Assembly (NCBI RefSeq): GCF_014191375.1
Contig: NZ_JACHWN010000001.1
Span: 806,001-870,000 of the forward strand
Length of the DNA stretch: 64,000 nucleotides
DNA from: Mesorhizobium sp. RMAD-H1
Lineage (GTDB): Bacteria > Pseudomonadota > Alphaproteobacteria > Rhizobiales > Rhizobiaceae
Direction of reading: 5' to 3'
The notes below the pieces were generated by a model that did no database searches, was not told the origin of the DNA, and saw only the letters and a list, made by a program, of their open reading frames with translations. The number at the start of each line of letters is the position of its first letter. Within the stretch, counting starts at the first letter, position 1. This document shows, in pieces, positions 30,784-39,726 of the stretch. The position numbers and the translations under genes are program-made.

Positions 30784-31008
30784 TCAGGGTTGTCGATCAA
30801 CTGGCTTCTTTCGCTTCCTGGAAGGAGTCGGTGGAGACAGCGCCGGTTCCCTCGCAAGGCGTGCCTCGCGGAGCCGTCTGGTCTTTTCTTCGCGCAGCTG
30901 TAATTGCGGTTCTATGATTGCCCGGGCGGAGCTGTTTGTCTTTTTGAACAAGTCATCTCGTTTTGTAAAGGTGGACTTCAGAGAGGCGGACTCATTGCTC
31001 TCTTCCAT
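30784..31008 (-). CDS. Small charged hypothetical protein
   Basis: 74 residues starting MEESNESASLKSTFTKRDDL at the ATG at 31008, with GGGAGG 7 bases upstream. It is highly charged and helical: LFKKTNSSARAIIEPQLQLR, then EEKTRRLREARLAREPALSP and a basic end RKRKKPVDRQP. It resembles short rhizobial plasmid-borne proteins of the KSTF..RDD..AIIxxE..REKKTxRLRxLRLA pattern, whose role I do not know. The frame extends 19 codons further up without a ribosome site. It lies between the IS3 relic and an acyltransferase gene. Confidence 0.55.
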   Translation of the reverse strand: MEESNESASLKSTFTKRDDLFKKTNSSARAIIEPQLQLREEKTRRLREARLAREPALSPPTPSRKRKKPVDRQP

Positions 31009-31320
31009 GGCTGATCCTCCCGTTTGTGATGCCGACGTTGGCACATTTGAAGCGCCCGCAAACAACGGAACATCAAGCCGTTTAGTTCCTGATAAATAAG
31101 CAACAGAGAATTGGCGGAGTTCCTAGAGATCATCCTGTTGCTTGGCGGCCATCACCACACGAATAATCCCAGGTCTTTAGTAGCCGTGTACAACCGCAGT
31201 AAGTCGACCCTGCTCTAGATCTTGGCACCGAAGTCCCCGCGAGATCAAGCTGCCTAACCTGCGGCCGTGACCGGATGGTTACGATTAAGCTGGCGGTACG
31301 CCGATGGAACAGCGGTTTAG
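31009..31320. other. 312-base intergenic region, nothing recognised
   Basis: Between the small charged protein and the 3' end of the acyltransferase gene. No gene, repeat or terminator could be supported. Confidence 0.4.
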
Positions 31321-32412
31321 CTATCCTGCTCGGATCAGGTGAATAACAGCAACGAAAGTATAAAGAAGAAGGAAGACATTGACGCGATTAACGATGGTTT
31401 GCTGTGGGGCAAATCGGATATATTTCTTTGCTTCGGCATGAATGTAGATATCTAATTTACCCAATGCGATTGTTGCCAGAACGGCTGCTGTGACGCACAG
31501 CATGTAGGTGACTTCTGGCAGCGATTCCAGCTGCATGGTCCTGACAACGAGCAAGATAATCGGTACGTGGATCAGATACATCGCATAACTCCAGTCTCCC
31601 AGATTGCGCATGATCCTTGCATGCCACCCACTCAACAACGGAGCCGAGTTCTGTGCCGCTGCAGCTACCAAGAAGGCGGCTCCAATGCCAGCCGTCGTTC
31701 GGGCATAGGTTGCAGGATAGAAATAACTAATGGGTACAGCGGCCACAAAAAAGATCAGCAGCAGCCATCGCATCGGTGGAAGAAACCTAAGGGCAAACGG
31801 TATCGTAAGCCCCGCTGCGAAGCCCGCATTTGCATTCATGAAGAATATCTGGGTGAGATCGGCTCGGCCGATCCTTGGCATTGAAGGGTCATGCCGCAGA
31901 ATTAAAACCATCAGCCAAGTGAGCCCCAGCAACGGAAGATAACGCTCCCCCCGCATATAGATCATCGCGAAAACAATAACGTAAAAAAACATTTCATGGA
32001 CCAGCGTCCATTCAACATTCAATGCATAAAAGACCGGTCCTGCGGGAACGAGGCCTAAAGCAGCTATATCAAGATTTGGCAGGATTCGTTTCGGATCAAC
32101 TATCGCGGCAATTGCTGTTGCAATCCACATAGCCGGGTAGATCCGCGCAATTCGCGACGCAAGAAAATGATGCGCGGACTGCTTTCCAGCCAAAGTTGCC
32201 ATCAGGTACCCTGAGAGAGCAAAGAATATCGCAACGCCGTATAAGCCCAAAAAATGGTGGAATACGTCATATAGACCCGGTCCCAGATGTCCGTGAACAT
32301 AATGGGCGGCATGGTACAGCATCACCGCTGAAGCGGCGACTGCGCGAAGATACTGCAGATTTTCGTTAAAACTATATGTTGAATGCCCTGAGACGTCTGC
32401 CCGCGTGTCCAT
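31321..32412 (-). CDS. Acyltransferase-3 family membrane protein (OafA-like)
   Basis: 363-residue multi-spanning acyltransferase that typically O-acetylates or succinylates surface polysaccharides. It starts at the ATG at 32412 (AGGGG upstream) and begins NLQYLRAVAASAVMLYHAAH, the conserved R-x10-H of the family. The next blocks are GLYGVAIFFALSGYLM and FLASRIARIYPAMWIA, followed by about ten membrane helices. The catalytic His is in MLYHAAHYVHG. The open frame continues 32 codons upstream without family similarity. It belongs to the surface-glycan genes of the island; substrate unknown. Confidence 0.88.
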   Translation of the reverse strand: MDTRADVSGHSTYSFNENLQYLRAVAASAVMLYHAAHYVHGHLGPGLYDVFHHFLGLYGVAIFFALSGYLMATLAGKQSAHHFLASRIARIYPAMWIATAIAAIVDPKRILPNLDIAALGLVPAGPVFYALNVEWTLVHEMFFYVIVFAMIYMRGERYLPLLGLTWLMVLILRHDPSMPRIGRADLTQIFFMNANAGFAAGLTIPFALRFLPPMRWLLLIFFVAAVPISYFYPATYARTTAGIGAAFLVAAAAQNSAPLLSGWHARIMRNLGDWSYAMYLIHVPIILLVVRTMQLESLPEVTYMLCVTAAVLATIALGKLDIYIHAEAKKYIRFAPQQTIVNRVNVFLLLYTFVAVIHLIRAG

Positions 32413-32764
32413 CCACCCCTCATGGTCCGCCTTTTCTAAGGCTTTATTGCCGATGAGGATTGAGATAGCAATAACTGTCCCATCCGAGCAGCTTCTCTGT
32501 TCCGGCAAATGCCTCCTGCTGCGCTGATACGCTTTGCCATCAAACAGAGCGACGGGGCGCGATGACGATGGAAAATTTTAAGCGTTCGCTAACTCCATCA
32601 TTTATCGTTTGCTGGCATCACTGCCGGAATAATCCCCGGCACAGAACGGGCCCCGCAATGACGGACGGACAGATCAAGACGGCTGCTGCTCGATAGGGTT
32701 GCGTCCCCTGAGATAACACGCCGCTACTGCGCGGCAATTCCTCCCAAAGCGCAAAGGAAACATC
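32413..32764. other. Intergenic region with dispersed repeat copy A
   Basis: 352 bases. About 32610-32705 resembles 39525-39617 (see that entry). No gene supported. Confidence 0.45.
32611..32703. repeat. Dispersed ~92-base repeat, copy A
   Basis: Shares GGCATCACTGCCGGAAT, a GACGG..GACAGATCAA block and CTCGATAGG-TTG with copy B at 39526-39617, in the same order and orientation; roughly 70% identity by eye. On the minus strand both could encode the end of a short hydrophobic peptide (YRAAAVLIC / YRVAALLIC). Confidence 0.5.
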
Positions 32765-33295
32765 GTGGATAAAACCGTACCGAAAGGCGCGGCGATTCTG
32801 CTCGACTTCATCCGCCAAACGGAGACAGGCCGCAGCGACCGCGTATCTTATGATGTCATCTACGGCCATAATCAGGACAAGCTACCAAAGCCCATAACGA
32901 GCATGACGCTGGGCGATCTCGTTGACGCTCCGGCGAGTTTCAACAAGCGGCTCAAGTCGTCGGCTTCGGGGGCGGCTATCATTGACCTTTCAAAGAGCCT
33001 GGATTGAGCGGAAATCAGACCTTCGATCCAGACCTAAAGGACCGACTGGCCTACCACCTGCTCAAACGACGCGGTTACGAGGACTTCATAAGCGGCAAGA
33101 TCAGTCGAACGGAATTCGGCAAGCGCCTGGCTATGGAGTAGGCTTCCTTTCCGGTCCTTGCCGCAACCAAGGGCGCGCACCGGCAGCTTCGCACGGGCAG
33201 TCCTATTACGGCGGCGATGCCCTGAATAGGCTCTTGTTTCCCCGGCGAAGATCGAAGCCGTTTTGAACAAGGTCAAGACTGCCGAGACCGCGTAA
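32765..33295 (+). pseudogene. Phage-type muramidase (endolysin) pseudogene
   Basis: N-terminus intact: MDKTVPKGAAILLDFIRQTE, then GRSDRVSYDVIYGHNQDKLP and TLGDLVDAPASFNKRLKSSASG. After about 32970 the family-like sequence moves frame (GLSGNQTFDPDLKDRLAYHL, LKRRGYEDFISGKI, SRTEFGKRLAME) and meets a TAG at 33139. It resumes as ASFPVLAATKGAHRQL, shifts to RGQSYYGGDALNRLL, and ends in a third piece IEAVLNKVKTAETA* at 33295. Intact relatives in rhizobial phages are single-frame lysozyme-like proteins of about 175 residues. At least two frameshifts and one stop make it dead. Evidence of former prophage DNA. Confidence 0.78.
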
Positions 33296-33599
33296 CCGGT
33301 ATCGGCTCCTACGGAAGTTATCACCGTTGAAGCCTATCGTGACAGAGCCCGGCGAACTTGAAAAGCACCCAGCAAAGAGCAAGCTGAAGGAGGGGATCCG
33401 TATCTTGGCAGATGAGCCGATCATGGGATCCCACACGAAGCAACTTGCTGTCTGCAATCTCATCGACGTGAAACGCCAAAATTCTCTATCAGACAGCCGT
33501 TTCTCGACTTCATAACCCTGTCTTCAGGATCGATTCGCCTGATCGCCATGTATTGGTCATCCTCAAGCGCAGAGTACAATAACGCTGGGGAGTGCCGCG
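33296..33599. other. 304-base gap, no gene supported
   Basis: A 62-codon open frame (33327-33515) has no ribosome site or recognised content. The last bases form the leader of the Gly-rich gene. Confidence 0.4.
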
Positions 33600-35531
33600 A
33601 TGACCGATACACTGAACATGAACAATGCGCATGCGAGTGAACCTGCACCGTTGCAATTGGCCACGGCTTCCGGTGGAGGCGCAGGTGCCACAGGTGCTGG
33701 CGGAAACGGGGGCGCCGGCGGCAGCAGTGAAGGCGGAGGGACTGGTGGCAATGCGGGCAGTTTTGCCGGTGAGGTGGGAACGCCACAAAAAGGCGGCGAC
33801 GGCGGCGGAAACATCATTCTCGTTGTCGGAAAAGGCGGCCAGACCGGTGCGATGTATCCTGCTGGAGGCACGATCACTGCCGATATCAAGGGAGAAACGG
33901 GAGGAACCGCGCAAGGCGGTGGCGGAGGCGGCGGCGCCGGGGTGACGGCGAGTGGCACCCTCACAGTGAACGCATCAGTCTTGGGCGGCGATGGAGGTGC
34001 TGGCGGCGAAACTTCCCTATTCATGGCAGGCGGCGGCGGTGGCGGAACAGGTCTTCTGTTCACCGGCCCCGGTAGGGTCACTGTCAACCAATCTGGCGTT
34101 GTCACCGGCGGCAGTAGCCTCAATGAAGGCAGTAACGCCAATGGTGGTGGCGCTGTCGGCCTCTATTTTGATGGTGACCACGCCCAGGATAGCAGCCTCG
34201 TCAATCGGGGGGCTATCAGGGGAGGAAACTCTATCGGTGGTGGGGGTGGCGCGGCAGTGGTGCTCACCGATAATGTAGTCCTTAACAATCAGGGAACCAT
34301 TCTCGGCGGTATTGCCGATCTCGCCTCGGACGGCAGCAAACAGGCCGGGGGTGCGGGCGTGCTGGTCCTTGGCGATTACACTGTAATCTCCCACACTGCT
34401 ACCGGCGCGACCATCGAGGGCGGCAGCAGTCCAGATGCTACAGTTCCTATTCCTCCAGCCATTCGCATGGTGGGGAATACCAATGAGGTATACACCTCCA
34501 GCCATATCTTGGGAGGCACCAATCTGTCTGACAAGAGCCGGGGTAATGCCATTGAACTCTTGGGCATTAGGGGTAAGCTTGGCATCCAGAATGGCTATTC
34601 TTTTTCCGGTAATGTCGTTTGCAACGGACAGGGACCCTATATTCTTCAGCTCGGCGGCCCAACCGACGTCGCCAATTTGGACCTATCTACGATTGGCCCT
34701 GTTGGTAGTGACGCACTGCTTCAAGGCTTCACGCAATTCGAAAAAGTCGGAAATACCACCTGGACCTTAACGGGACGCCTCGGGACGGCTGGCCTTTGGA
34801 CAATTTGGGAAGGCGTGCTGAAATTGAGCGGCACCGGCGATCTCAGCCTTGCAAGCGATATATTGATCGGAGAGGGCACAGGGGCGAGTCCTGTTCTTGA
34901 TATTTCGAGCGTTTCGGCAGGTACATCAACCGTCCAAAGGTTATCAGGAACGCGAGATGCACGCGTCATTCTTGGTGAGAAAACATTGGTAATCGCAAAC
35001 GGCGTAGGAATTTTTGAAGGCGTTATATCCGGTGCTGGCGGCGTTACGATTGCGACTCCTACGTTCCAGACATTTTCCGGCAACAATAGTTATACGGGCA
35101 TGACGACGGTGGAAGGTCGACTTGTTCTCAACGGCGCTCTCAGTGGCGATGTCACAGTGGCGGCCATCTTGGTGATGGAAGCCGCCACGATCAGCGGTAC
35201 CGTTACCGTGGGGGAATACAGCTACATTGACATAGGAGTTGGTTCTAAGACCATTAAAGGTGATCTTGTCTTCATCAACGCTAGAAGCCACGTGAGATAT
35301 TATCCCATTCCAATCACTCCTGACGCCTTGATGATCAAGGTCAACGGAAATGTGAATCTTAACAATGTCACCGTGTCAATTAATCCGCTTGCCGGATCAT
35401 ATGCGCCAGGTACTTATGGTCTCATCGAGGCTGGCGGCAAAATGACCGGCGTAGCCACTCATGGATCCCTACCCCCGGGCGGTACATTGCAGGTCTTAGG
35501 CAATCGCCTCAATCTCGTCGTGGCCGGGTAG
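33600..35531 (+). CDS. Gly-rich autotransporter-passenger-like protein without beta-barrel
   Basis: 643 residues. Residues ~25-160 are extremely Gly-rich (GGGAGATGAGGNGGAGG type), as in PE_PGRS or rhizobial adhesins. The second half forms repeated beta-strand units with PATR-like signatures: WEGVLKLSGTGDLSLASDIL, GGVTIATPTFQTFSGNNSYT followed by GMTTVEGRLVLNG, and a typical pre-barrel end APGTYGLIEAGGKMTG. The frame then stops, so the ~280-residue autotransporter barrel is missing and no remnant follows. The N-terminus (MTDTLNMNNAHASEPAP) is not a normal Sec signal. It may be a truncated gene, or a passenger exported by another route. GGGGAG lies 7 bases before the start. Confidence 0.7.
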   Translation: MTDTLNMNNAHASEPAPLQLATASGGGAGATGAGGNGGAGGSSEGGGTGGNAGSFAGEVGTPQKGGDGGGNIILVVGKGGQTGAMYPAGGTITADIKGETGGTAQGGGGGGGAGVTASGTLTVNASVLGGDGGAGGETSLFMAGGGGGGTGLLFTGPGRVTVNQSGVVTGGSSLNEGSNANGGGAVGLYFDGDHAQDSSLVNRGAIRGGNSIGGGGGAAVVLTDNVVLNNQGTILGGIADLASDGSKQAGGAGVLVLGDYTVISHTATGATIEGGSSPDATVPIPPAIRMVGNTNEVYTSSHILGGTNLSDKSRGNAIELLGIRGKLGIQNGYSFSGNVVCNGQGPYILQLGGPTDVANLDLSTIGPVGSDALLQGFTQFEKVGNTTWTLTGRLGTAGLWTIWEGVLKLSGTGDLSLASDILIGEGTGASPVLDISSVSAGTSTVQRLSGTRDARVILGEKTLVIANGVGIFEGVISGAGGVTIATPTFQTFSGNNSYTGMTTVEGRLVLNGALSGDVTVAAILVMEAATISGTVTVGEYSYIDIGVGSKTIKGDLVFINARSHVRYYPIPITPDALMIKVNGNVNLNNVTVSINPLAGSYAPGTYGLIEAGGKMTGVATHGSLPPGGTLQVLGNRLNLVVAG

Positions 35532-35690
35532 CGCTCTCCCAGAGACGATAGCAGAACTGCTACCAACCATGAGACCTGCCGCAAGACGACCGCAAGTTCC
35601 GGTCGACCTATGCGAACAGACCTGACTTTGCCGCCGATTGCCTCACGGCGCCGGGGCTCTATGAATGACTCGCAAGCAGGATGGTAGGCA

Positions 35691-35930
35691 ATGAGCAATG
35701 AGAATGACGATCAGCCGATCGATGTTTTCGCGTTGCTGCATTCCGCAGCGGAGTCACGGGTGAAACTGGCTAGGCCAATGCTTGATGCCTACGCTGCCGA
35801 CGCACTTGATGAGCCGCCTACGCCTGATATTGCATATTGGAAGCAGGAACTCGCTGATACGGAAATCGAGTTCACGCTTGTCCTCGCGGGGCTAAAGGCG
35901 TGGCTCGAGCACGGCTCCAGTTGGACCTGA
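35691..35930 (+). CDS. Small acidic hypothetical protein
   Basis: 79 residues, MSNENDDQPIDVFALLHSAA onward, with an AGGATGG-like site before the ATG. Predicted helical and acidic; contains DALDEPPTPDIAYWKQELAD. No recognised family. It lies in decayed island DNA between the Gly-rich gene and the glycosyltransferase, so it may be a phage-type leftover. Confidence 0.45.
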   Translation: MSNENDDQPIDVFALLHSAAESRVKLARPMLDAYAADALDEPPTPDIAYWKQELADTEIEFTLVLAGLKAWLEHGSSWT

Positions 35931-36172
35931 CGCTCGATCGCTATCCGAAGGGGATCGAGGACCAACAGTTTGAGTAAGGCCGAGCGGTATGCACGAGCAG
36001 CGGCCAACATGAGACTTGAATACCAGCAGTGTGCTGGGAGCGAGACTGCGAACAGCGCGATCAGCTCACCGTTGGGGAGTTCTTAGCTGAACTGCCTATA
36101 TTCGAGTGGCCCAGCGTGAATTGATGCGACAGGATTGGCGCTGCCTCATCCGTCTTGAGCAGCCTGTTGGGC

Positions 36173-38287
36173 TCATTTCTCGCCAAACAAGGCGCTCCTC
36201 ACACTCTCGAGATGATGCGCGGGGGAGTGCTGCTTTTGGATCAACTCAATGGCAGCAGCCCCCATCTTCTTTCGCGTGTCGGCCGAATCCTTGAGACGTG
36301 TAATAGCGTCGATATAGGCTTCGATAAGATCAGCATCGCTGAGTGACGCGTCTACGACGAGACCGGTCTTTTCGTGGAGAACGATCTCAGGAATGCCGCC
36401 GATCGAGGGCGCGATCACCGGAAGACCAGCTCCCAAGGCGGAGAGCAGGACCGTGGGAATGCCGTCAAAGCGCGTGGTGTATATGAACATGTCCGATTGC
36501 CGATAGGGCAGATCTTCAAATGAAGAGAATTCGCCCCGGAGAACGACGTTTTCCTGTTGCTCGAGTTCCGTCAAATCCATCGCATTGAGCACCCGGGTGC
36601 CCCACACTTCAAGGATGGTGCCCGGGAACCGCTCCTTGATGGCGCGGGCCAGCGGCGCCAGAAGCTCCGGGCGCTTCTGATAATCCAGACGTGATGCCCA
36701 TAGGATCCTGTTGTGGAGGGTTGAGTACCGCCCCTCGACTTCGGAAGCTTCGGCTAGCGGCTTTGATGGCGAGTAAAGAACTTTCGTTTTGCCGGCGATA
36801 AACGGCAGGCGCGCTTGATCCAGATTTATGACGTGCTGGTTGTCGGAGAGGATCACTGTCAGGGCGTCCCCGTGCTCTGCCACGAAACCGAAATCGAACC
36901 CGACGGTGAAGGGGGCACCGTCGAGTTCGAACGCCCCGTCGCAGAAGCGGAGCATTACCGCTTCATGGCCGCTTAGGAGCTTCCTGTAGCGGTCATAGAA
37001 GCGGTAGCCGTAGGATGAGCTCTTGATGAATATCCGGGCGCCGGGGGCAAACGTCTGGATGGTCCGCAGCGTCAAGAGGTCGATCGTCTCGTCGTTGGCC
37101 TGATCAGAAAAGCGGTTGATATCGCAATAAGTAACGGATGCAGGCAACCGATCCAGCCATTTGTGTTCAGGCGTGTGCATCCCGAACAGCAGCAGCACTT
37201 TCCGGGCAGGATCGATCTTGAGCATTGCTTCCAAGGTGTCGATGATGACTTTCTCGGCGCCTCCGATCATGAAATACGGCAACAGGAAAACGTCCGTGAA
37301 GATCTTTCCTTGCAGGGTCTCGCATATCCGATAATAGGCAGCGCCAGCGCGAAGGTCCTCTTTCAGATTGGAGAAACAGTCCGCGGGACTGATGTATCGC
37401 AGGTTAACTGAAGGATCGATGAAATTGGCCGCGGAGCACAGTTCGATCATGAGACGGTTCGAAAAGAAGCGGTCGTGCAATTCCAAGCCGCTCGGCGCCC
37501 GTGGCGTCGAACCGACTGTATAGGACTGCCGCCCGTCTGCGCATACTTTGAGATAGTTCTCAGGCTTGAAAAAGTCGGAATAGGGGATGGTCTTCATCGA
37601 CGACGAGTTGACGGACGACAGCATGCTTACCCCCTTCTTGCGATAGAAGAAGACTGTGTTGGGGCAGGGCATCAGCGTGAAGCCGTGGGCCGCGAGATTG
37701 GAGTTATGGTGCCAATCCTCGTAGGCATACAGCCCATTGTGAGGGACGTCAGCCAAGCGAATTTGCAGGGCATGCTCACGGCGCAGGAACGATCTGGAAA
37801 TGAAAGGGTGATGATCGAACAGTGCCAGCTCGTTCACCTCAAAAAGGGGGAACATGCGGTAGAGATAGTGCTTGCTCCCGAAGGCAACGAGCCATTCAGG
37901 GAAGAGGACATGCTTCTCGGAAAGCTCTTCAGCCAACCGGTACATATCCCAAATGGAATTGTAGGAGATGAGATCGTCGGCGTCGGAAAGGGCAACATAC
38001 TTCCCTGAAGCCGCATCAATCCCGGCTTGGCGGCATGGCCCGAGAGACCCAACGGAAACGATGATGGTGATCACATTCGCGAACGAACCGAAATCACAAG
38101 CCGACAGGGCGGCCTTGATCGATGCAGTCGGATTATCCTGTACGATCACGAGCTCAGTCGTTACCCCATATCGGTGCGCGTAAGCGGCGGCCTCTGAGAA
38201 CGACCAAATGGTTCGCGCAAGGTATTTCGCGTCATCGTGAACGCTGAGGATGAGCGATACGTGAAATTTTTCTGCAGATTGTGACAT
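36173..38287 (-). CDS. Two-domain glycosyltransferase (GT2 + GT4)
   Basis: 704 residues. The N-terminal GT-A domain of family 2 (~8-230) starts HVSLILSVHDDAKYLARTIW and has the metal site YVALSDADDLIS plus the acceptor-side ED in YAYEDWHHNS. The C-terminal GT-B domain of family 4 (~330-700) contains FMIGGAEKVIIDTLE, ILWASRLDYQKRPELLAPLA and the donor loop TTRFDGIPTVLLSALGAGLP. One chain thus could add two sugars to a surface glycan. ATG at 38287 lies 4 bases after the stop of the upstream methyltransferase gene; a start at 38311 would overlap it. Co-transcribed with that gene. Confidence 0.88.
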   Translation of the reverse strand: MSQSAEKFHVSLILSVHDDAKYLARTIWSFSEAAAYAHRYGVTTELVIVQDNPTASIKAALSACDFGSFANVITIIVSVGSLGPCRQAGIDAASGKYVALSDADDLISYNSIWDMYRLAEELSEKHVLFPEWLVAFGSKHYLYRMFPLFEVNELALFDHHPFISRSFLRREHALQIRLADVPHNGLYAYEDWHHNSNLAAHGFTLMPCPNTVFFYRKKGVSMLSSVNSSSMKTIPYSDFFKPENYLKVCADGRQSYTVGSTPRAPSGLELHDRFFSNRLMIELCSAANFIDPSVNLRYISPADCFSNLKEDLRAGAAYYRICETLQGKIFTDVFLLPYFMIGGAEKVIIDTLEAMLKIDPARKVLLLFGMHTPEHKWLDRLPASVTYCDINRFSDQANDETIDLLTLRTIQTFAPGARIFIKSSSYGYRFYDRYRKLLSGHEAVMLRFCDGAFELDGAPFTVGFDFGFVAEHGDALTVILSDNQHVINLDQARLPFIAGKTKVLYSPSKPLAEASEVEGRYSTLHNRILWASRLDYQKRPELLAPLARAIKERFPGTILEVWGTRVLNAMDLTELEQQENVVLRGEFSSFEDLPYRQSDMFIYTTRFDGIPTVLLSALGAGLPVIAPSIGGIPEIVLHEKTGLVVDASLSDADLIEAYIDAITRLKDSADTRKKMGAAAIELIQKQHSPAHHLESVRSALFGEK

Positions 38288-38291
38288 AAAT

Positions 38292-39440
38292 TTACCGAAC
38301 GACTCTGGCAACGATACGGCGAGCTAGGCGTAATACTCTGCCCACCACGGGAATATCGTAAGCCCTTGAGAGACGGCGGATCATTCGGAGAGACTTTGAT
38401 CTGCGATACATCTCCAGTTCCGCCAGAAAGGAAGCTCGTGTTGCATCCATTTCTTTGCTGAGCTCTATCAACCTGCTTCGGTATGCGCTCAGTTCTTTGC
38501 CTTCGACCGCCAATCGCTTGGTCAGCGTCTCCTTTTCGTTACTGAGCTTTACTAACCTGCTTCGGTATGCGCCCAGTTCTTTGCGTTCGACCGCTAATCG
38601 CTTGTTCAGCGTATCGATCACCACGTCTTTTTCATCGAGAGTGCGTTCGAGATGCTCAATCTTCTGCCACGGGGAAACGAATGCAGGGTAGCACCAGGGC
38701 GAAACTACGGCGCTGGCGCCGACGCTTTTTCCCCACACCCCTACGAAATAGAGACATGAAGACGGATCAGCCGCAACCGCCGGCATCGGCGCGATGAGAG
38801 ATGTCGAGCTGATATCAGAGGGGGTCACGATTTCTATCAGCTTGGCATCTCGGTTGCTCGCTACCGCATCGTTGATGTCAAAGTTGACGATCCCCTGCTG
38901 AGGGGTGCCGAGAATCCAGTTCTTCGCCGGCCCGAGAATGTCCTCTGTCAGTCGGCGGAACTCGCCAAGGGTGTACGCAGCGACGTGGAACGGGTTTTCT
39001 TCCGGGTTGGAGAAATCGTTCTTTTCGTTCGGGCAACTGATGACAATCAGTCCATCGCGTTTAGCTAGACTCTTAATCGCCTTCAGGAACTTTGTAGCAT
39101 CGGCAAGGTGCTCGATAGTCTCAAAACATGCGATGACATCGAATTTTTTGCCCTTGAGAAAGGCATCCACGGTATGCGCGTCACCTTGATGGAACTGAAT
39201 ATTTTCTCTTTCGAATAGCCGTTTTGCTTCCGATATCGCCTCGGATGAAACATCGATCCCGGTGATGTTGGAGGCGCCCCATTCTGCGAGCAACGCAGAG
39301 CCGTATCCCTCGCCGCAGGCGATGTCGAGAACGGTTTTGCCGCGACAGTAATCTTTCAGGATCTGATACCGGCCAACATGCTGAGCCGCATAAAACGCAT
39401 CATAGTACTGGGCCTCAAGGTGCATCCGTTCTTCAGCCAT
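38292..39440 (-). CDS. SAM methyltransferase with repeated coiled-coil tail
   Basis: 382 residues. Residues ~15-200 are a class I methyltransferase: GKTVLDIACGEGYGSALLAE is motif I, NITGIDVSSEAISEA motif II, and FDVIACFETIEHL motif IV. A long C-terminal coiled coil follows, with a 28-residue unit in tandem (KRLAVERKELGAYRSRLVKL / KRLAVEGKELSAYRSRLIEL), and a basic end LRMIRRLSRAYDIPVVGRVL. The design recalls WbdD-like chain terminators that cap O-polysaccharides and measure length with a coiled coil; that is an analogy only. GGGAGG lies before the ATG at 39440. Confidence 0.85.
   Translation of the reverse strand: MAEERMHLEAQYYDAFYAAQHVGRYQILKDYCRGKTVLDIACGEGYGSALLAEWGASNITGIDVSSEAISEAKRLFERENIQFHQGDAHTVDAFLKGKKFDVIACFETIEHLADATKFLKAIKSLAKRDGLIVISCPNEKNDFSNPEENPFHVAAYTLGEFRRLTEDILGPAKNWILGTPQQGIVNFDINDAVASNRDAKLIEIVTPSDISSTSLIAPMPAVAADPSSCLYFVGVWGKSVGASAVVSPWCYPAFVSPWQKIEHLERTLDEKDVVIDTLNKRLAVERKELGAYRSRLVKLSNEKETLTKRLAVEGKELSAYRSRLIELSKEMDATRASFLAELEMYRRSKSLRMIRRLSRAYDIPVVGRVLRLARRIVARVVR
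38464..38604. repeat. Tandem 84-base coding repeat
   Basis: Two ~57-base near-identical blocks (38464-38520 and 38548-38604) repeat with an 84-base period, encoding the 28-residue coiled-coil unit of the methyltransferase. Confidence 0.75.
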
Positions 39441-39525
39441 GTCGCCTCCCGAATTGAGTAGCGACCTAGTACATGAGTGGCCGATTGGGGGCAATTTTTA
39501 TTCGACTGTCGCGTTTTCCTCGCGG

Positions 39526-39617
39526 CGGCATCACTGCCGGAATGGTCGGAGCTAAAACACCACGGCCGCTATGACGGCCAGACAGATCAACAGGGCGGCA
39601 ACTCGATAGGTTTGTAT
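39526..39617. repeat. Dispersed ~92-base repeat, copy B
   Basis: Partner of copy A at 32611-32703. Lies in the 286-base gap between the methyltransferase and membrane glycosyltransferase genes; the rest of this gap shows no gene. Confidence 0.5.
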
Positions 39618-39726
39618 GGCCGCGCCAGCTAGAACCGCCTCCCTTCCGGAGGGTTACCGGGCCAGCCACGAATCCGCCGCTGGAGTAATCCGCCTTGATG
39701 GGATGTCATTCTTGAGCTGAATAACC

